The notes under the pieces: generated by a model
What the model saw: the letters and a program-made list of their open reading frames with translations, nothing else
Databases searched by the model: none
Told to the model about the DNA's origin: nothing
Program-made: the position numbers and the translations under genes
Shown: in pieces, positions 32,854 to 43,303 of the stretch
How the letters are laid out: each line of letters begins with the position of its first letter
Position numbering within the stretch: position 1 is the stretch's first letter
NCBI GenBank assembly: GCA_036557285.1
Contig: DATBHW010000054.1
Location: 1 to 64,000, forward strand
DNA: 64,000 bases
Direction of reading: 5' to 3'
Source of the DNA: Ktedonobacterales bacterium
GTDB lineage: Bacteria > Chloroflexota > Ktedonobacteria > Ktedonobacterales > DATBGS01

Positions 32854-34134
32854 ATGGCTCATAAGATCAAACTCTTCGCGCCTGCCATGCTGGCCGACCC
32901 ATATCCAACCTATCAGCGGCTGCGAACAGAAGACCCTGTTCATTGGGAGGAGCCGCTGCGGGCCTGGGTTCTTACGCGCTACGACGACATTGATTACGCT
33001 TTGCATGAACCGCGCTTCGCGTCCAGGCTCGAAGACGCCTGGGCGCCTGCCGTCCCAAAAGGTTCAACCGGCGACAAGCGCGATGCGGACAGAGCGCAGC
33101 AGAGCCTTTATTCATTCGTGAACAACAGCCTGGTATTCTCTGATCCGCCGCAGCACACGCGCCTGCGGGCGCTGGTCAGCCAGGCGTTCACCCCGCGCGC
33201 GATAGAAGGGTCGCGGCCCCTGATCGAGAGGCTGGTGGATAGCTTTCTCGATGCCGCAGCCGACAACGGAACGATGGATATTGTACATGATCTGGCCTAT
33301 CCGCTCCCCTTGATGGTCATTGGCGCTCTGCTGGGGGTGCAACTGGATGTATCTGATTGCGCGCAGTTGAAGCGTTGGTGCGACGATTTCTTGCTCCCCT
33401 TTGGCCGCGACCCGACGACTCTGACGGCTGACGAACGCCTGCATTCAAGGGAGGGCGCCGCCGCGCTGAGCGCCTTCGCGCACACGCTGGTCAAAGAGAC
33501 ACGCGCCAGGCCACGCGAGAATCTGCTTACTCTGCTGGTCGAAGCTGCCGAGGCGGGCGAGCGGCTGAACGAAGAAGAACTGTTCGCTACCATCGTTCTG
33601 TTCTTGATCGCCGGACACGAAAACCTGACCAGCTTGCTCTCAAATGGAACGCTGGCCCTGTTGCAGCAGCCCGATCAACTCAATCTGCTCAAGGGAGGCT
33701 CAGTGACCTGGGCGGATGCCATTCCCGAACTGATGCGCTACGTCAGCCCGAACCAGTTCATCCGGCGGCGCGCTCTGGCAGACATTTCCCTGCGGGACAA
33801 GACCATCCAGCAGGAACAGATGGTCTTGCTCATCCTGGCAGCCGCCAACCGCGATCCTGAGCGATTCCCCAATCCCGACGCGCTTGATGTCAGCCGCCCG
33901 CCCACCTGGAATCTCGCGCTGGGTCATGGCCCGCACTACTGCCTGGGAGCGCCGCTGGCTCAACTGGAGGCTGAGATCACCTTCGGCCAACTGTTCAAAC
34001 GCTTCCCCGCGCTCGAACTGGCAACCGCTCGTTGGGAATACGAGAACAACTTCAACGTCCGCCTGCTCAAGTCGCTGCCAGTCGCCCTGCACGCAGCCCG
34101 CGCGCAGGAGTTACAAGGCGCTCCGGGGCGCTAA
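32854..34134 (+). CDS. cytochrome P450
   Basis: A 426-residue soluble bacterial P450, a heme monooxygenase. Landmarks: the oxygen-binding I-helix in LFLIAGHENLTSLL, the ExxR pair in PELMRYVSP, and the heme loop ALGHGPHYCLGAPLAQLEAE with the proximal Cys. The usual Phe that opens FGxGxHxCxG is Leu here. The start at 32854 follows GAAGG; the frame extends upstream into the repeat. No ferredoxin or reductase is adjacent, and the aberrant ferredoxin at 24.7 kb is only a distant candidate. It overlaps the convergent CBS gene stop by 4 bases. Confidence 0.93.
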   Translation: MAHKIKLFAPAMLADPYPTYQRLRTEDPVHWEEPLRAWVLTRYDDIDYALHEPRFASRLEDAWAPAVPKGSTGDKRDADRAQQSLYSFVNNSLVFSDPPQHTRLRALVSQAFTPRAIEGSRPLIERLVDSFLDAAADNGTMDIVHDLAYPLPLMVIGALLGVQLDVSDCAQLKRWCDDFLLPFGRDPTTLTADERLHSREGAAALSAFAHTLVKETRARPRENLLTLLVEAAEAGERLNEEELFATIVLFLIAGHENLTSLLSNGTLALLQQPDQLNLLKGGSVTWADAIPELMRYVSPNQFIRRRALADISLRDKTIQQEQMVLLILAAANRDPERFPNPDALDVSRPPTWNLALGHGPHYCLGAPLAQLEAEITFGQLFKRFPALELATARWEYENNFNVRLLKSLPVALHAARAQELQGAPGR

Positions 34135-35453
34135 TACATGCGGCGGGCGCGGCGGCGGCGATTGGGGGGCAGCAGCACATCCAGGGCGTCATCAACGGTG
34201 ACAATTCCCTGGATGCAGCCCTGCTCGTCCAGCACCGGCAGGGCCAGCAGATCATACTTTGCCATCATCTCCGCCACCGTCTGAGGGTCGGCGTCGGGCT
34301 GCACGCTGATGAGGCTTGTCTCCATCCACTCGCGCAGCGGGCGCTCAGGGTCGGCGGCCAGCAGTTCCCAGAGCGAAGCCACCCCCAGCAGGCGCTGTTC
34401 TTCATCTTCACGAGTATCATCGGCCACGCAGTAGACATAGGCCACGCGCACGTCCTGGGTAATGGCAGCGCGCACGCGCAGCAGCGCCTCTTCCGCCATC
34501 CGGTCCTGCCCAACCAGCACGTAATCTGTCGTCATCATGCCGCCCGCCGAATCTTCAGGGTACGCCAGCAATTCCTGCACATCCTCGGATTCTTCGCGCT
34601 TCATCAGCCCCAGCAATTCCTGGGCGCGCTCTTCAGGCAGTTCGGCCAGCAGATCGGCGGCCTTGTCCGGCCCCATCTCCTCCAGAATGTCGGCGGCGCG
34701 AGAGCTAGCCATCCGCTCCAGCAGACGCAGTTGGTGATCGCGCTCGATCTCCTCCAGCGTCTCCGCCGCCGTCTCCGTATCCAGCGAAGCCAGCACGCGG
34801 CTGCCCTCTTCCTGGCTCAGATCGTGGAGAATATCGGCAATATCGGCAGGGTGCAACTGGGCCAGCGGCCCCGATTCCGTCGCTTGCGGAGCCGGAACTT
34901 CAACAGCAGCTTCCTGGGCGCGCGCCGGAAGCAGCCCCGTTTGTTCCCACAACAGCAGCGGCGCTGGGAAGCGGCGCGCCACTGCTTCATAGAGGCGCGC
35001 GGGCGCCAGCCAGCGCAGCAGGCCCAGGTTGGTGCAATCCAATCCGAGCAAACGCCAGTTTTCATCCAGCAGAATATCATTGACGCGCACCACCCGCTTG
35101 TGCGTCAGGTCCACCACCTGCTTATTCAAGACCTCAGCGGCCAGGCGCACATCATCTGGCCTGGGGCGATCAGATTCAAGATCGGCGCGCGGCACACGCA
35201 AGGGGATGTGATCATGCTCCACGCGGCCCACCTGGGCGGGCAGCACGCGCAGCAGATGTTCATCGGGCGTTTCAACAATCAGGGCCAGGGCTATCGGAGC
35301 AGCGCCAGCGGCCAGATTGGCAGCAGGCGCAGGGGCATGCTGGACCAGCGCCGCTACAGGGGTTGGCGGCGCGACCACGTCCACGAGCTTGCCCACGCGC
35401 TCGTTCCAGCTATCATCCACGCTGCTGTGCAGCAATTGGCTCAGGTATGGCAT
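34131..35453 (-). CDS. MgtE-N / tandem CBS domain protein without transmembrane part
   Basis: A 440-residue cytoplasmic protein. Residues ~1-190 include a PRC-barrel-like region. Residues ~200-300 match the MgtE intracellular N domain (ADIADILHDLSQEEGSRVL, AADILEEMGPDKAADLL, EERAQELLGLM). Two CBS domains follow (GGMMTTDYVLVGQDRM, and LISVQPDADPQTVAEMMAKY to the DDALDVLL end). MgtE N and CBS sense Mg/adenosine ligands in the Mg channel, but the channel part is missing here. It may regulate a separate transporter. The ribosome-binding site AAGGA abuts a 12-bp hairpin upstream. Confidence 0.82.
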   Translation of the reverse strand: MPYLSQLLHSSVDDSWNERVGKLVDVVAPPTPVAALVQHAPAPAANLAAGAAPIALALIVETPDEHLLRVLPAQVGRVEHDHIPLRVPRADLESDRPRPDDVRLAAEVLNKQVVDLTHKRVVRVNDILLDENWRLLGLDCTNLGLLRWLAPARLYEAVARRFPAPLLLWEQTGLLPARAQEAAVEVPAPQATESGPLAQLHPADIADILHDLSQEEGSRVLASLDTETAAETLEEIERDHQLRLLERMASSRAADILEEMGPDKAADLLAELPEERAQELLGLMKREESEDVQELLAYPEDSAGGMMTTDYVLVGQDRMAEEALLRVRAAITQDVRVAYVYCVADDTREDEEQRLLGVASLWELLAADPERPLREWMETSLISVQPDADPQTVAEMMAKYDLLALPVLDEQGCIQGIVTVDDALDVLLPPNRRRRARRMY

Positions 35454-35463
35454 AGATGTTTCC

Positions 35464-35494
35464 TTGCAGCGCCGCTTTCCAGGCGGCGCTGCAA
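35464..35494 (-). promoter_or_regulatory. perfect 12-bp hairpin abutting a ribosome-binding site
   Basis: TTGCAGCGCCGC (35464-35475) pairs with GCGGCGCTGCAA (35483-35494). On the minus strand the hairpin ends directly at AAGGA, ahead of the CBS gene start at 35453. It is either a pyrG terminator remnant, a core repeat, or a translation control element. Confidence 0.5.
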
Positions 35495-35509
35495 GCCCCT
35501 GCTGATGGA

Positions 35510-37378
<1,869 letters not shown>

Positions 37379-37490
37379 TCATGGCTCTATATACGGACCA
37401 CGCCGCCATCTCTAGCAGAAAACACTCCAAAAATACTATGCCTGCCGCCCGACAACACCTGCGTTTGCCGATCCCTGCACAAGAAGAAGG

Positions 37491-37507
37491 GGCCAGGAAC
37501 CCTGGCC
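37491..37507 (-). terminator. terminator hairpin after the MBL-fold gene
   Basis: GGCCAGG (37491-37497) pairs with CCTGGCC (37501-37507). On the minus strand CCTTCTTCTT follows. Confidence 0.6.
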
Positions 37508-37511
37508 GGTC

Positions 37512-38162
37512 CTAGCCCCGATAGTTTAGCGTGATTACCTGCGGTTCGGCGGGGAGACTGCTCCGCGTCACCGCCAGTTTGGGTTGCGGTTCCGCCGCCT
37601 CCACTCCCATCTCTCGACAGAACTTTTCTAATGGGTCCAAACCCTCCACCTTGCCTTCGGTGGCTGGAGTCGCGTAGTGCATGGGGATCACAATCCTTGG
37701 ATCAATCTGGCTGATGACCTCAGCCGCCTGCGCCGCGTTGATCGTATTTTTGCCGCCAACTGGCACGAGCAGAATATCAACATCGCTCATTTCTTCGCGC
37801 TGCTGATCGGTCAGCAAATGGCCCAGGTCGCCTAGGTGACAGACCGCGAGATCATCAATATGCATCAGATAGATGGTATTGCGGCCCAGCCGCTTGCCGC
37901 GCTCGGCATCGTGATAGGAGGCTACCGCCGTTACCAGCACATCCTGCACCTCATACTCGCCCGGCCCGCGCAAGACATACGGATCGCCGCCCACCGCCGC
38001 CACATTATTATGCCCAGGATGATCGTGGCTGATGGTGACAATCTGCGCGCTGATACGCCCCAATGTATAGCCAAGTTGGGGGCCAAAAGGATCGGTGATA
38101 ACGGTCACTTCTTTGCCGCGCAACCGAAAACACGAATGGCCCAGCCAGGTCAGTTCCATAGC
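37512..38162 (-). CDS. MBL-fold metal-dependent hydrolase (UlaG-like)
   Basis: A 216-residue metallo-beta-lactamase fold protein: MELTWLGHSCFRLRG start, TDPFGPQLG, the metal motif SHDHPGHNN (a variant HxDH, here H-D-H-P-G-H), LGDLGHLL with Asp, and IPMHYATPA near the end. This group includes UlaG-like lactonases and related proteins often annotated as predicted Zn-dependent hydrolases. Substrate is unknown. The start at 38162 follows GAGGGGAGCG. A 10-bp perfect inverted repeat surrounds its likely -10. Confidence 0.85.
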   Translation of the reverse strand, partial: AMELTWLGHSCFRLRGKEVTVITDPFGPQLGYTLGRISAQIVTISHDHPGHNNVAAVGGDPYVLRGPGEYEVQDVLVTAVASYHDAERGKRLGRNTIYLMHIDDLAVCHLGDLGHLLTDQQREEMSDVDILLVPVGGKNTINAAQAAEVISQIDPRIVIPMHYATPATEGKVEGLDPLEKFCREMGVEAAEPQPKLAVTRSSLPAEPQVITLNYRG

Positions 38163-38186
38163 GTTCTGCGCTCCCCTCACAATGTC

Positions 38187-38220
38187 GGGCGGGGACAATT
38201 ATACTGAATCGTCCCCGCCC
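38187..38220 (-). promoter_or_regulatory. inverted repeat enclosing a TATAAT box
   Basis: GGGCGGGGAC (38187-38196) pairs perfectly with GTCCCCGCCC (38211-38220). The 14-base loop contains TATAAT on the minus strand (38198-38203), 36 bases before the MBL-fold start. It fits a repressor operator around the -10 or a leader hairpin. Confidence 0.5.
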
Positions 38221-38256
38221 TCGTGTGATTGTAACACAAAACTGCCTCTGAAACAA

Positions 38257-38300
38257 GCGCATCTATTGCCAATTCGTGGCGGTTGAGTTGGCAATTGCGC
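38257..38300. promoter_or_regulatory. interrupted palindrome upstream of the MOSC gene
   Basis: GCGCA-TCT-ATTGCCAA on the left (from 38257) mirrors TTGGCAAT-TGCGC on the right (to 38300), 91 bases before the MOSC start and between divergent genes. It could be a shared operator. Confidence 0.4.
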
Positions 38301-38390
38301 ACAATCGGCGAAATCAGCGCCGCCACTGCTGACGATTGCCAGAGATGGTATGCTGGAAGAAATACGCGCGCTGAAGCGGGAGAGTCAAGC

Positions 38391-39260
38391 ATGTCACAAC
38401 CACCGGAAGAGTCTATGCCTGGGTCGGTGGCGGCCCTCTGGCGCTATCCTGTCAAATCAATGCTGGGCGAGCCGTTGGAGGCCGCCGAAGTGACGGCGCG
38501 CGGCGTGCTGGGAGATCGCGGCTATGCCTGCGTTGACCTGTTCACCGGCAAGGTCGCCAGCGCCAAGCATCCGCGCAAGTGGGGCCGACTCTTCGAGTGC
38601 CAGGCTGCCTACGTCGCGGAGCCACAACTTAACCAGCCTTTGCCCGCTGTGCGCATCACCCTCCCCAATGGAGTGTCTGTCCTCAGCAACCAGAGCGATC
38701 TGGCCCAGGCGCTTTCAGGGGCGCTTGGACGCGATGTCATCCTCATGGCATCACCGCCGCCAGACCCCAGCTATGAGGAGTACTGGCCGGACATCGAGGG
38801 CATGCCCTATCGAGAGGTGATTACCGAACAAGCTCTGGGCGGCGATACAATGCCTGGCCTGTTTTTTGATGGCGCGGTCATCCACCTGCTGACAACGGCC
38901 ACGCTCAACCGGCTGCAAGCACTCTATCCAGAAGGGCGCTTTGCCCCCCAGCGTTTTCGCCCCAATATCGTGGTGCAAAGCGGGGGGGAAGAGCAGGGGT
39001 TCACAGAGAGCGCCTGGCTGGACCGCGCGCTCGCTCTTGGCGACGAGGTGCGCCTGGAAGTGATTGGTCCCTGCATTCGCTGCGTGATGACCACTCTGGC
39101 CCAAGGAGACCTGCCCGCCGATCCGGGCATCTTGCGCGCCGTCGCGCAACATAACCGGGTCGGCTTCCCAGGCTATGGCGCGCTGCCCTGCGTGGGCGTC
39201 TATGCCAGCGTGACGCGGGGCGGCGTCGTTCGTCGCGGCGATCTCGTCAGGTTTCTCTAA
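38391..39260 (+). CDS. MOSC-domain protein (N-terminal beta-barrel plus MOSC)
   Basis: A 289-residue protein with the MOSC N-terminal barrel (VAALWRYPVKSMLGEPLE, GDRGYACVD) and a MOSC domain (FAPQRFRPNIVV, LEVIGPCIRCVMTT with the conserved Cys pair). MOSC domains handle sulfur or molybdenum cofactor, as in molybdenum-cofactor sulfurases and mARC-type reductases. YiiM/YcbX-like proteins are the closest architecture. The start at 38391 follows GGGAGAG. A small ABM-domain protein follows at 39300. Confidence 0.88.
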   Translation: MSQPPEESMPGSVAALWRYPVKSMLGEPLEAAEVTARGVLGDRGYACVDLFTGKVASAKHPRKWGRLFECQAAYVAEPQLNQPLPAVRITLPNGVSVLSNQSDLAQALSGALGRDVILMASPPPDPSYEEYWPDIEGMPYREVITEQALGGDTMPGLFFDGAVIHLLTTATLNRLQALYPEGRFAPQRFRPNIVVQSGGEEQGFTESAWLDRALALGDEVRLEVIGPCIRCVMTTLAQGDLPADPGILRAVAQHNRVGFPGYGALPCVGVYASVTRGGVVRRGDLVRFL

Positions 39261-39299
39261 AAAAGCAGGAAGTTGTGGCTGATAAGAAAGGAAGAGGCG

Positions 39300-39587
39300 A
39301 TGTACGCAGCGATTCGACGCGGCAAGGTCAAACTTGAGAAAGCCGATGAGGTGATTCAGCACATCAGAGAGAGCGTGCTTCCGCTTGTCAGGAAGACGCC
39401 AGGTTTTCTATCCTTGTATGCTGTGAGAATTGGCGAGGATGAGATTATAACGGTCAGCATTTTCGAGACTCAGGCCGGGGCCGACGAATCCAGCACAGTC
39501 GCCGCAGAGTGGGTGCGAACCCATATCGCGCCGCTGTTGGCCGGACCCCTGGACATCAGCAGCGGAGAGGTTGCCATCCACGCCTGA
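39300..39587 (+). CDS. small antibiotic biosynthesis monooxygenase (ABM)-like protein
   Basis: A 95-residue ferredoxin-like alpha+beta protein: MYAAIRRGKVKLEKADEVIQ, GFLSLYAVRIGEDEIITVSIFE and a C-terminal helix, matching the ABM/dimeric alpha-beta barrel group. Members include cofactor-free monooxygenases and stress proteins. It has no visible catalytic signature. The start follows AAAGGAAGAGG. It is 39 bases after the MOSC gene and likely in the same operon. Confidence 0.65.
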   Translation: MYAAIRRGKVKLEKADEVIQHIRESVLPLVRKTPGFLSLYAVRIGEDEIITVSIFETQAGADESSTVAAEWVRTHIAPLLAGPLDISSGEVAIHA

Positions 39588-39626
39588 CAGCAACGGAGGC
39601 TTATGCAGACAGGAAATGGGCTGTAA

Positions 39627-39664
39627 CCTGGCTGGTTCATTGATGAAGAGACAAATCAGCCAGG
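39627..39664 (+). terminator. probable terminator after the MOSC-ABM pair
   Basis: CCTGGCTG (39627-39634) pairs with CAGCCAGG (39657-39664) across 22 bases, followed by ACTTTTAG. Confidence 0.45.
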
Positions 39665-39870
39665 ACTTTTAGAGCAGCGCGAGAAGCACGCTTCTTCAAG
39701 AGCAAATCTTAACCTGTACTCAACCTGAAATGCCCCATTTCTCCACCTGGTCATGGTACATTGTCATTTAACAACGAACGATAAGGGCAGGATTGCGGAG
39801 GAGGCCAACGGGGTAGCGCCACGCCAGGAAGCTCTAATCAAGGTTCCCCGAAGAAAGGTTTGATGCCTTG

Positions 39871-40650
39871 ATGCGTGTTCAGCCTCCGCACCCGCCACGC
39901 ATCTTAGTCGCTGAACAAGACCAGAGCGTCGCAGAACTCCTTCTCGCGTTCCTGAATGGAGAGGGCTACAAACCTTCTCTGGCGCCTTCCCCGGAAAACG
40001 CCCTGAAACTGATTGATGAGCAAACATTTCATCTGGTGCTGACCGATCTCTTCATTGAAAACGCCCGCCGCCCATTCAGTCAAGTGCGGCGTCTGCTGCA
40101 ACGCTGCCCGCCGACGCCGGTTGGTTTGATGACCGGCTGGCAGGTACCCTCGAAGGAAGTCGAACGCCAGGGCTTCGCTTTTCTGCTCCAGAAACCTTTC
40201 GACCTTGATCTCGTGTTGGCCGAGATTACCACCTGCCTTCACCCCACCCTCACCCCTGAGCAAGAACAGCAAGCGCAGGTATTGGAGCATTTGATCGAGG
40301 CGACACAGGACAGAAACCTGGAAACGCTGGGGCGGCTGCTCACCGAAGACATCACCTATTACCCCCCCAGGGCGCTGCCCGCAAGCGCCAGAAGGGTAAA
40401 GGGGCTGGAGGCGCTGCTCGCCTATGTGCAGGCGGCCTTTGCCCGCTATGAGAATGTCTTGTTTGACGAGTTCATGTTCTACCCGCGCGCTAAAGGGTGG
40501 GCGATGCGTTACTGCTCACACTGGCCCGCCTCCGATGGCTCCCAGCAAAACCTGACAGGTGCGCTCCTGTTCCATTTCCGTGGGGAACGGGTTTACCAGA
40601 TTGGCATCCAGTGGAATGATGAGCGGCTGCGGACCCTGCTGGGAATATAA
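39871..40650 (+). CDS. receiver domain fused to NTF2/SnoaL-like domain
   Basis: A 259-residue protein. Residues ~10-125 form a receiver domain: RILVAEQDQSVAELLL, LVLTDLF with the phospho-acceptor Asp, GLMTGW, and LLQKPFD with the conserved Lys. The first acidic pair is Glu-x-Asp. Residues ~138-259 form an NTF2/SnoaL-like cone fold (LIEATQDRNLETLGRLL, YYPPRALPASARRVKGLEAL, NLTGALLFHFRG). Phosphorylation may gate small-molecule binding or dimerisation in the second domain. The combination is uncommon. The start at 39871 uses AAAGG 12 bases upstream; a TTG also precedes it. Confidence 0.75.
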   Translation: MRVQPPHPPRILVAEQDQSVAELLLAFLNGEGYKPSLAPSPENALKLIDEQTFHLVLTDLFIENARRPFSQVRRLLQRCPPTPVGLMTGWQVPSKEVERQGFAFLLQKPFDLDLVLAEITTCLHPTLTPEQEQQAQVLEHLIEATQDRNLETLGRLLTEDITYYPPRALPASARRVKGLEALLAYVQAAFARYENVLFDEFMFYPRAKGWAMRYCSHWPASDGSQQNLTGALLFHFRGERVYQIGIQWNDERLRTLLGI

Positions 40651-40727
40651 TGGCCGACGCCTTCGATCAGATACAGCCCTTCCCACCTGGGAAAAGCGCG
40701 GGAAGCTGGTAGGCAGCGCAAGCAGCC

Positions 40728-42383
40728 CTACCGGCGGCGAATCGCCTGCGTCAGCGATGCCCCCCAGGCAGCCAGGAAGAGGAGAATGGGGACAAAGAAG
40801 CCGTGTCCAAAGACGCTCTCTACGGCGTCTATCTGAGGCGAAGTAATCCAGATAATCACAGGAACCAGCCCCAACAGCGGCAAGAACAACAAGAGGGCAT
40901 AGGTCACGCCGCGCCTCACGAATCCCAGCCAGTTGACAATGGGCAGGATGATCAGAAGCAGCGCGGCAATGGGAATCAAGGTGAGCAGCACATCCAGGCT
41001 CAGGCTCTGCTGTGACACAACATCTCCATAGCCTGGAACAAAGATAGGTACCTGTTCTTCACCGTTGGGATACAGGACCGTCAAAACCATTGTCGCCAGC
41101 ACCCCCAGGCCACAGAGCAGGGCGATCAATCCCGCCAGCACGACCCGCCGACGCCGGGCAGGCGGTTGTTTCGGCGCAGCCGGAGGAGCCAGTGGCGTCA
41201 CCGCAAACGCTTGCGCGCCGCTGAAACCACCCTGAGCCACTTGCGGAGGCGGCGGGATGGCAGCGGCGGCTGGCACAGGCGCGACCCAGGGAGCAGGGGG
41301 CGCATACTGGGGCGGAGGGGGGCCAATGACTGTTGCAGCAGGAGGCATGGCCGCTGGAGGCATCTGGACTGGCACGAAGGCCACTGGAGGCGGGGCCACC
41401 GGCATAGGCGCAGCAGCGACGGGCTGGGGCGCTGCCGGAAGGGGCGCCAGAGGCACAGCGGCGTCTTTTGTCTTTTTCCCTTTCCGTTTGCCGCTGGTTG
41501 ACGCGGCCACCGGTTGAGAAGCCGTTCCGTTGGCGTTGAGGCTAAACGTTCGCCCGCCAGGCAGGTCCAGCATCAATTCGCGCACAGATTGATAGCGTTC
41601 TTCTGGCTTCTGACGCATGGCCCGCATCACCGTCTGCTCAGTCTGGCGTGAAACCCTGGAGTGCACCTGGCGAACATCGGGCAGCCGCGCCACACCAGAG
41701 GCAATATCGGGCGATTCTGGCGGGCAGATACCCGTCAGCAAGTGATAGAGTGTAGCGCCCAGCGCATAAATGTCAGAGCGCACATCGGTGCCGCCGCGTG
41801 TATATTGTTCCAGAGGCGAATAGCCGCCAGAGACCGCTCGCGCCGCGCGGGTAGTCTTGCGCGCCCCACCTGATTGCAGCATCTTGGCGATGCCAAAATC
41901 AACCAGCCAGGGGCGGCCATCTTTGCTCACAATAATATTGCCCGGCTTGATGTCGCGGTGAATGATAGGCCGCTTCTGACCATGCAGATAGGCCACCGCA
42001 TCGCAGATAGGAAGCACCCACGTCAGCACCTGATCTTCCGGCAGCGGCCCCATGCGGTCCACGCGATCTTCCAGATTTTCTCCGGCCACATAGGCCATCA
42101 CAAAATAGGGGCGGCCATTCCAATCAAACTGCTCCGCCACACGCGGCAGGTTGGGATGCTCCAGCGTCATCAACCACTTCGCCTCGCGGGTAAACTGCCG
42201 CTGCTCCGAGATGGTCGAACTCAGGCTTTCTTTGAGGGCATACTGATTCCCCGGAAAGACGATCTCGTCTTCCACCAGATAGACATTTCCATAGCCGCCA
42301 TAGCCTAGCAGCTTCTTAACGCGAAAGCGATCCCTCACCAGCGTCCCTAGAGATAGCGCCACTGGTGTCTGATTGATCGCCAT
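40728..42383 (-). CDS. Ser/Thr protein kinase with C-terminal membrane segments
   Basis: A 551-residue Hanks-type kinase. The N-terminal ~290 residues hold the Gly-rich loop LLGYGGYGNVYL, the Lys in YALKES, the catalytic loop IIHRDIKPGNI and the Mg-binding LVDFGIAKM. A Pro/Ala-rich linker (~300-425) follows, then about three hydrophobic segments near the C-terminus. Such kinases signal from the membrane to cytoplasmic targets. No phosphatase or FHA gene is adjacent. A thioredoxin-like gene follows upstream on the same strand, 14 bases away, and may be co-transcribed. Confidence 0.9.
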   Translation of the reverse strand: MAINQTPVALSLGTLVRDRFRVKKLLGYGGYGNVYLVEDEIVFPGNQYALKESLSSTISEQRQFTREAKWLMTLEHPNLPRVAEQFDWNGRPYFVMAYVAGENLEDRVDRMGPLPEDQVLTWVLPICDAVAYLHGQKRPIIHRDIKPGNIIVSKDGRPWLVDFGIAKMLQSGGARKTTRAARAVSGGYSPLEQYTRGGTDVRSDIYALGATLYHLLTGICPPESPDIASGVARLPDVRQVHSRVSRQTEQTVMRAMRQKPEERYQSVRELMLDLPGGRTFSLNANGTASQPVAASTSGKRKGKKTKDAAVPLAPLPAAPQPVAAAPMPVAPPPVAFVPVQMPPAAMPPAATVIGPPPPQYAPPAPWVAPVPAAAAIPPPPQVAQGGFSGAQAFAVTPLAPPAAPKQPPARRRRVVLAGLIALLCGLGVLATMVLTVLYPNGEEQVPIFVPGYGDVVSQQSLSLDVLLTLIPIAALLLIILPIVNWLGFVRRGVTYALLLFLPLLGLVPVIIWITSPQIDAVESVFGHGFFVPILLFLAAWGASLTQAIRRR

Positions 42384-42397
42384 AGTTTAAGCCCCCC

Positions 42398-42904
42398 TTA
42401 CGCTGGCTCGGCAAGCAAGGCTTCGATTGCCCGCCGCGTCTGCTCGTAACTCCCTTCACCAACATGAGTATAACGGATAAGCCCGCGCTTGTCCACCAGA
42501 TATAAGGTGGGCCAGAAGCGATTGCGATAAGCCCGCCAGGCGTCAAAGTCATTATCCAGTATCACCGGATATTGAATACCGTATTGCTGGACAGCGGCCT
42601 GGACATTGGACAGTTCGCGTTCGTGGCGAAACTCCGGCGTATGCACGCCAACAATCACCAGCCCGCGCGCGGCATAGGCGTGATGCCACTGCATCAGGGC
42701 GGGCAAAACACGTTGGCAGTTGATACAATCAAACGTCCAGAACTCCACCAGCGTCACTCGCCCGCGCAAATCAACCAGCCGGAAAGGCTGGCAGTTCACC
42801 CAGTCCGTCGGCTCCAGTTCCGGCGCTGCCGTTCCTACGCCAACGCTCGGCTGCCTGTTAGAAGGTTGCAAGCGTATCACCTCCAGCCTTTCCGGCTGGC
42901 GCAT
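42398..42904 (-). CDS. DipZ-like thioredoxin/redoxin protein
   Basis: A 168-residue thioredoxin-fold protein with the active site in FWTFDCINCQRVLP (C-x2-C), then GLVIVGVHTPEF and a cis-Pro region FWPTLYLVDKRG. These match the redoxin domain of DipZ/TlpA-like thiol-disulfide proteins. No signal peptide is obvious, so it may be cytoplasmic or part of a larger non-classical export. The start at 42904 (MRQPERLEV) was preferred because the longer frame overlaps the phhB gene. It lies between phhB and the kinase gene on one strand. Confidence 0.75.
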   Translation of the reverse strand: MRQPERLEVIRLQPSNRQPSVGVGTAAPELEPTDWVNCQPFRLVDLRGRVTLVEFWTFDCINCQRVLPALMQWHHAYAARGLVIVGVHTPEFRHERELSNVQAAVQQYGIQYPVILDNDFDAWRAYRNRFWPTLYLVDKRGLIRYTHVGEGSYEQTRRAIEALLAEPA

Positions 42905-42929
42905 ACATTGTTTCAACTGCCAGCCGTGT

Positions 42930-43265
42930 TTACTGCGGCAACAATTGGTTGATCTTGGCGGCCAGAATAAAATCGTTCTCCGACAACCCCTTGATGGAAT
43001 GGGTGTAGAGTTCAATCCGCACCTGATTCCATGAATGGATAGTCAGGTCGGGGTGATGCCCCTCCTGCTCGGCCAGATCCCCTATCTTATTAACGAGCGC
43101 CAGCGCCTCTTTGAAATTGGCTAGTTTGATGTTGCGGGTCAGCTTGCCCTCTGCATCTGTTGTCCAGCCGGGAACCTGTTGCATCATCGTCTGTACCTCC
43201 TCGGTTCGCAGAGGTGGCGTGTCGCCTCGGCAGGGTACACAACGCCGGGATGCCAACTCTGTCAT
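42930..43265 (-). CDS. phhB: pterin-4a-carbinolamine dehydratase
   Basis: PhhB/PCD dehydrates 4a-hydroxytetrahydrobiopterin, recycling the pterin used by aromatic hydroxylases. The 111-residue protein contains WTTDAEGKLTRNIKLANFKEAL (split by position: ~34-55), the diagnostic EGHHPDLTIHSWNQVRI block with its His pair, and LSENDFILAAKI. Length is standard. The start at 43265 follows AAGGAGATC. No aromatic hydroxylase gene is in the window. Confidence 0.9.
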   Translation of the reverse strand: MTELASRRCVPCRGDTPPLRTEEVQTMMQQVPGWTTDAEGKLTRNIKLANFKEALALVNKIGDLAEQEGHHPDLTIHSWNQVRIELYTHSIKGLSENDFILAAKINQLLPQ

Positions 43266-43303
43266 ACTGATCTCCTTGCTCACCTGGGAACGATCCCACA
43301 CGC

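Noticed and set aside
42398-43015. Long start for the thioredoxin-like gene at 43015
   Set aside because: The additional N-terminus translates the end of phhB in another frame and is not signal-peptide-like.
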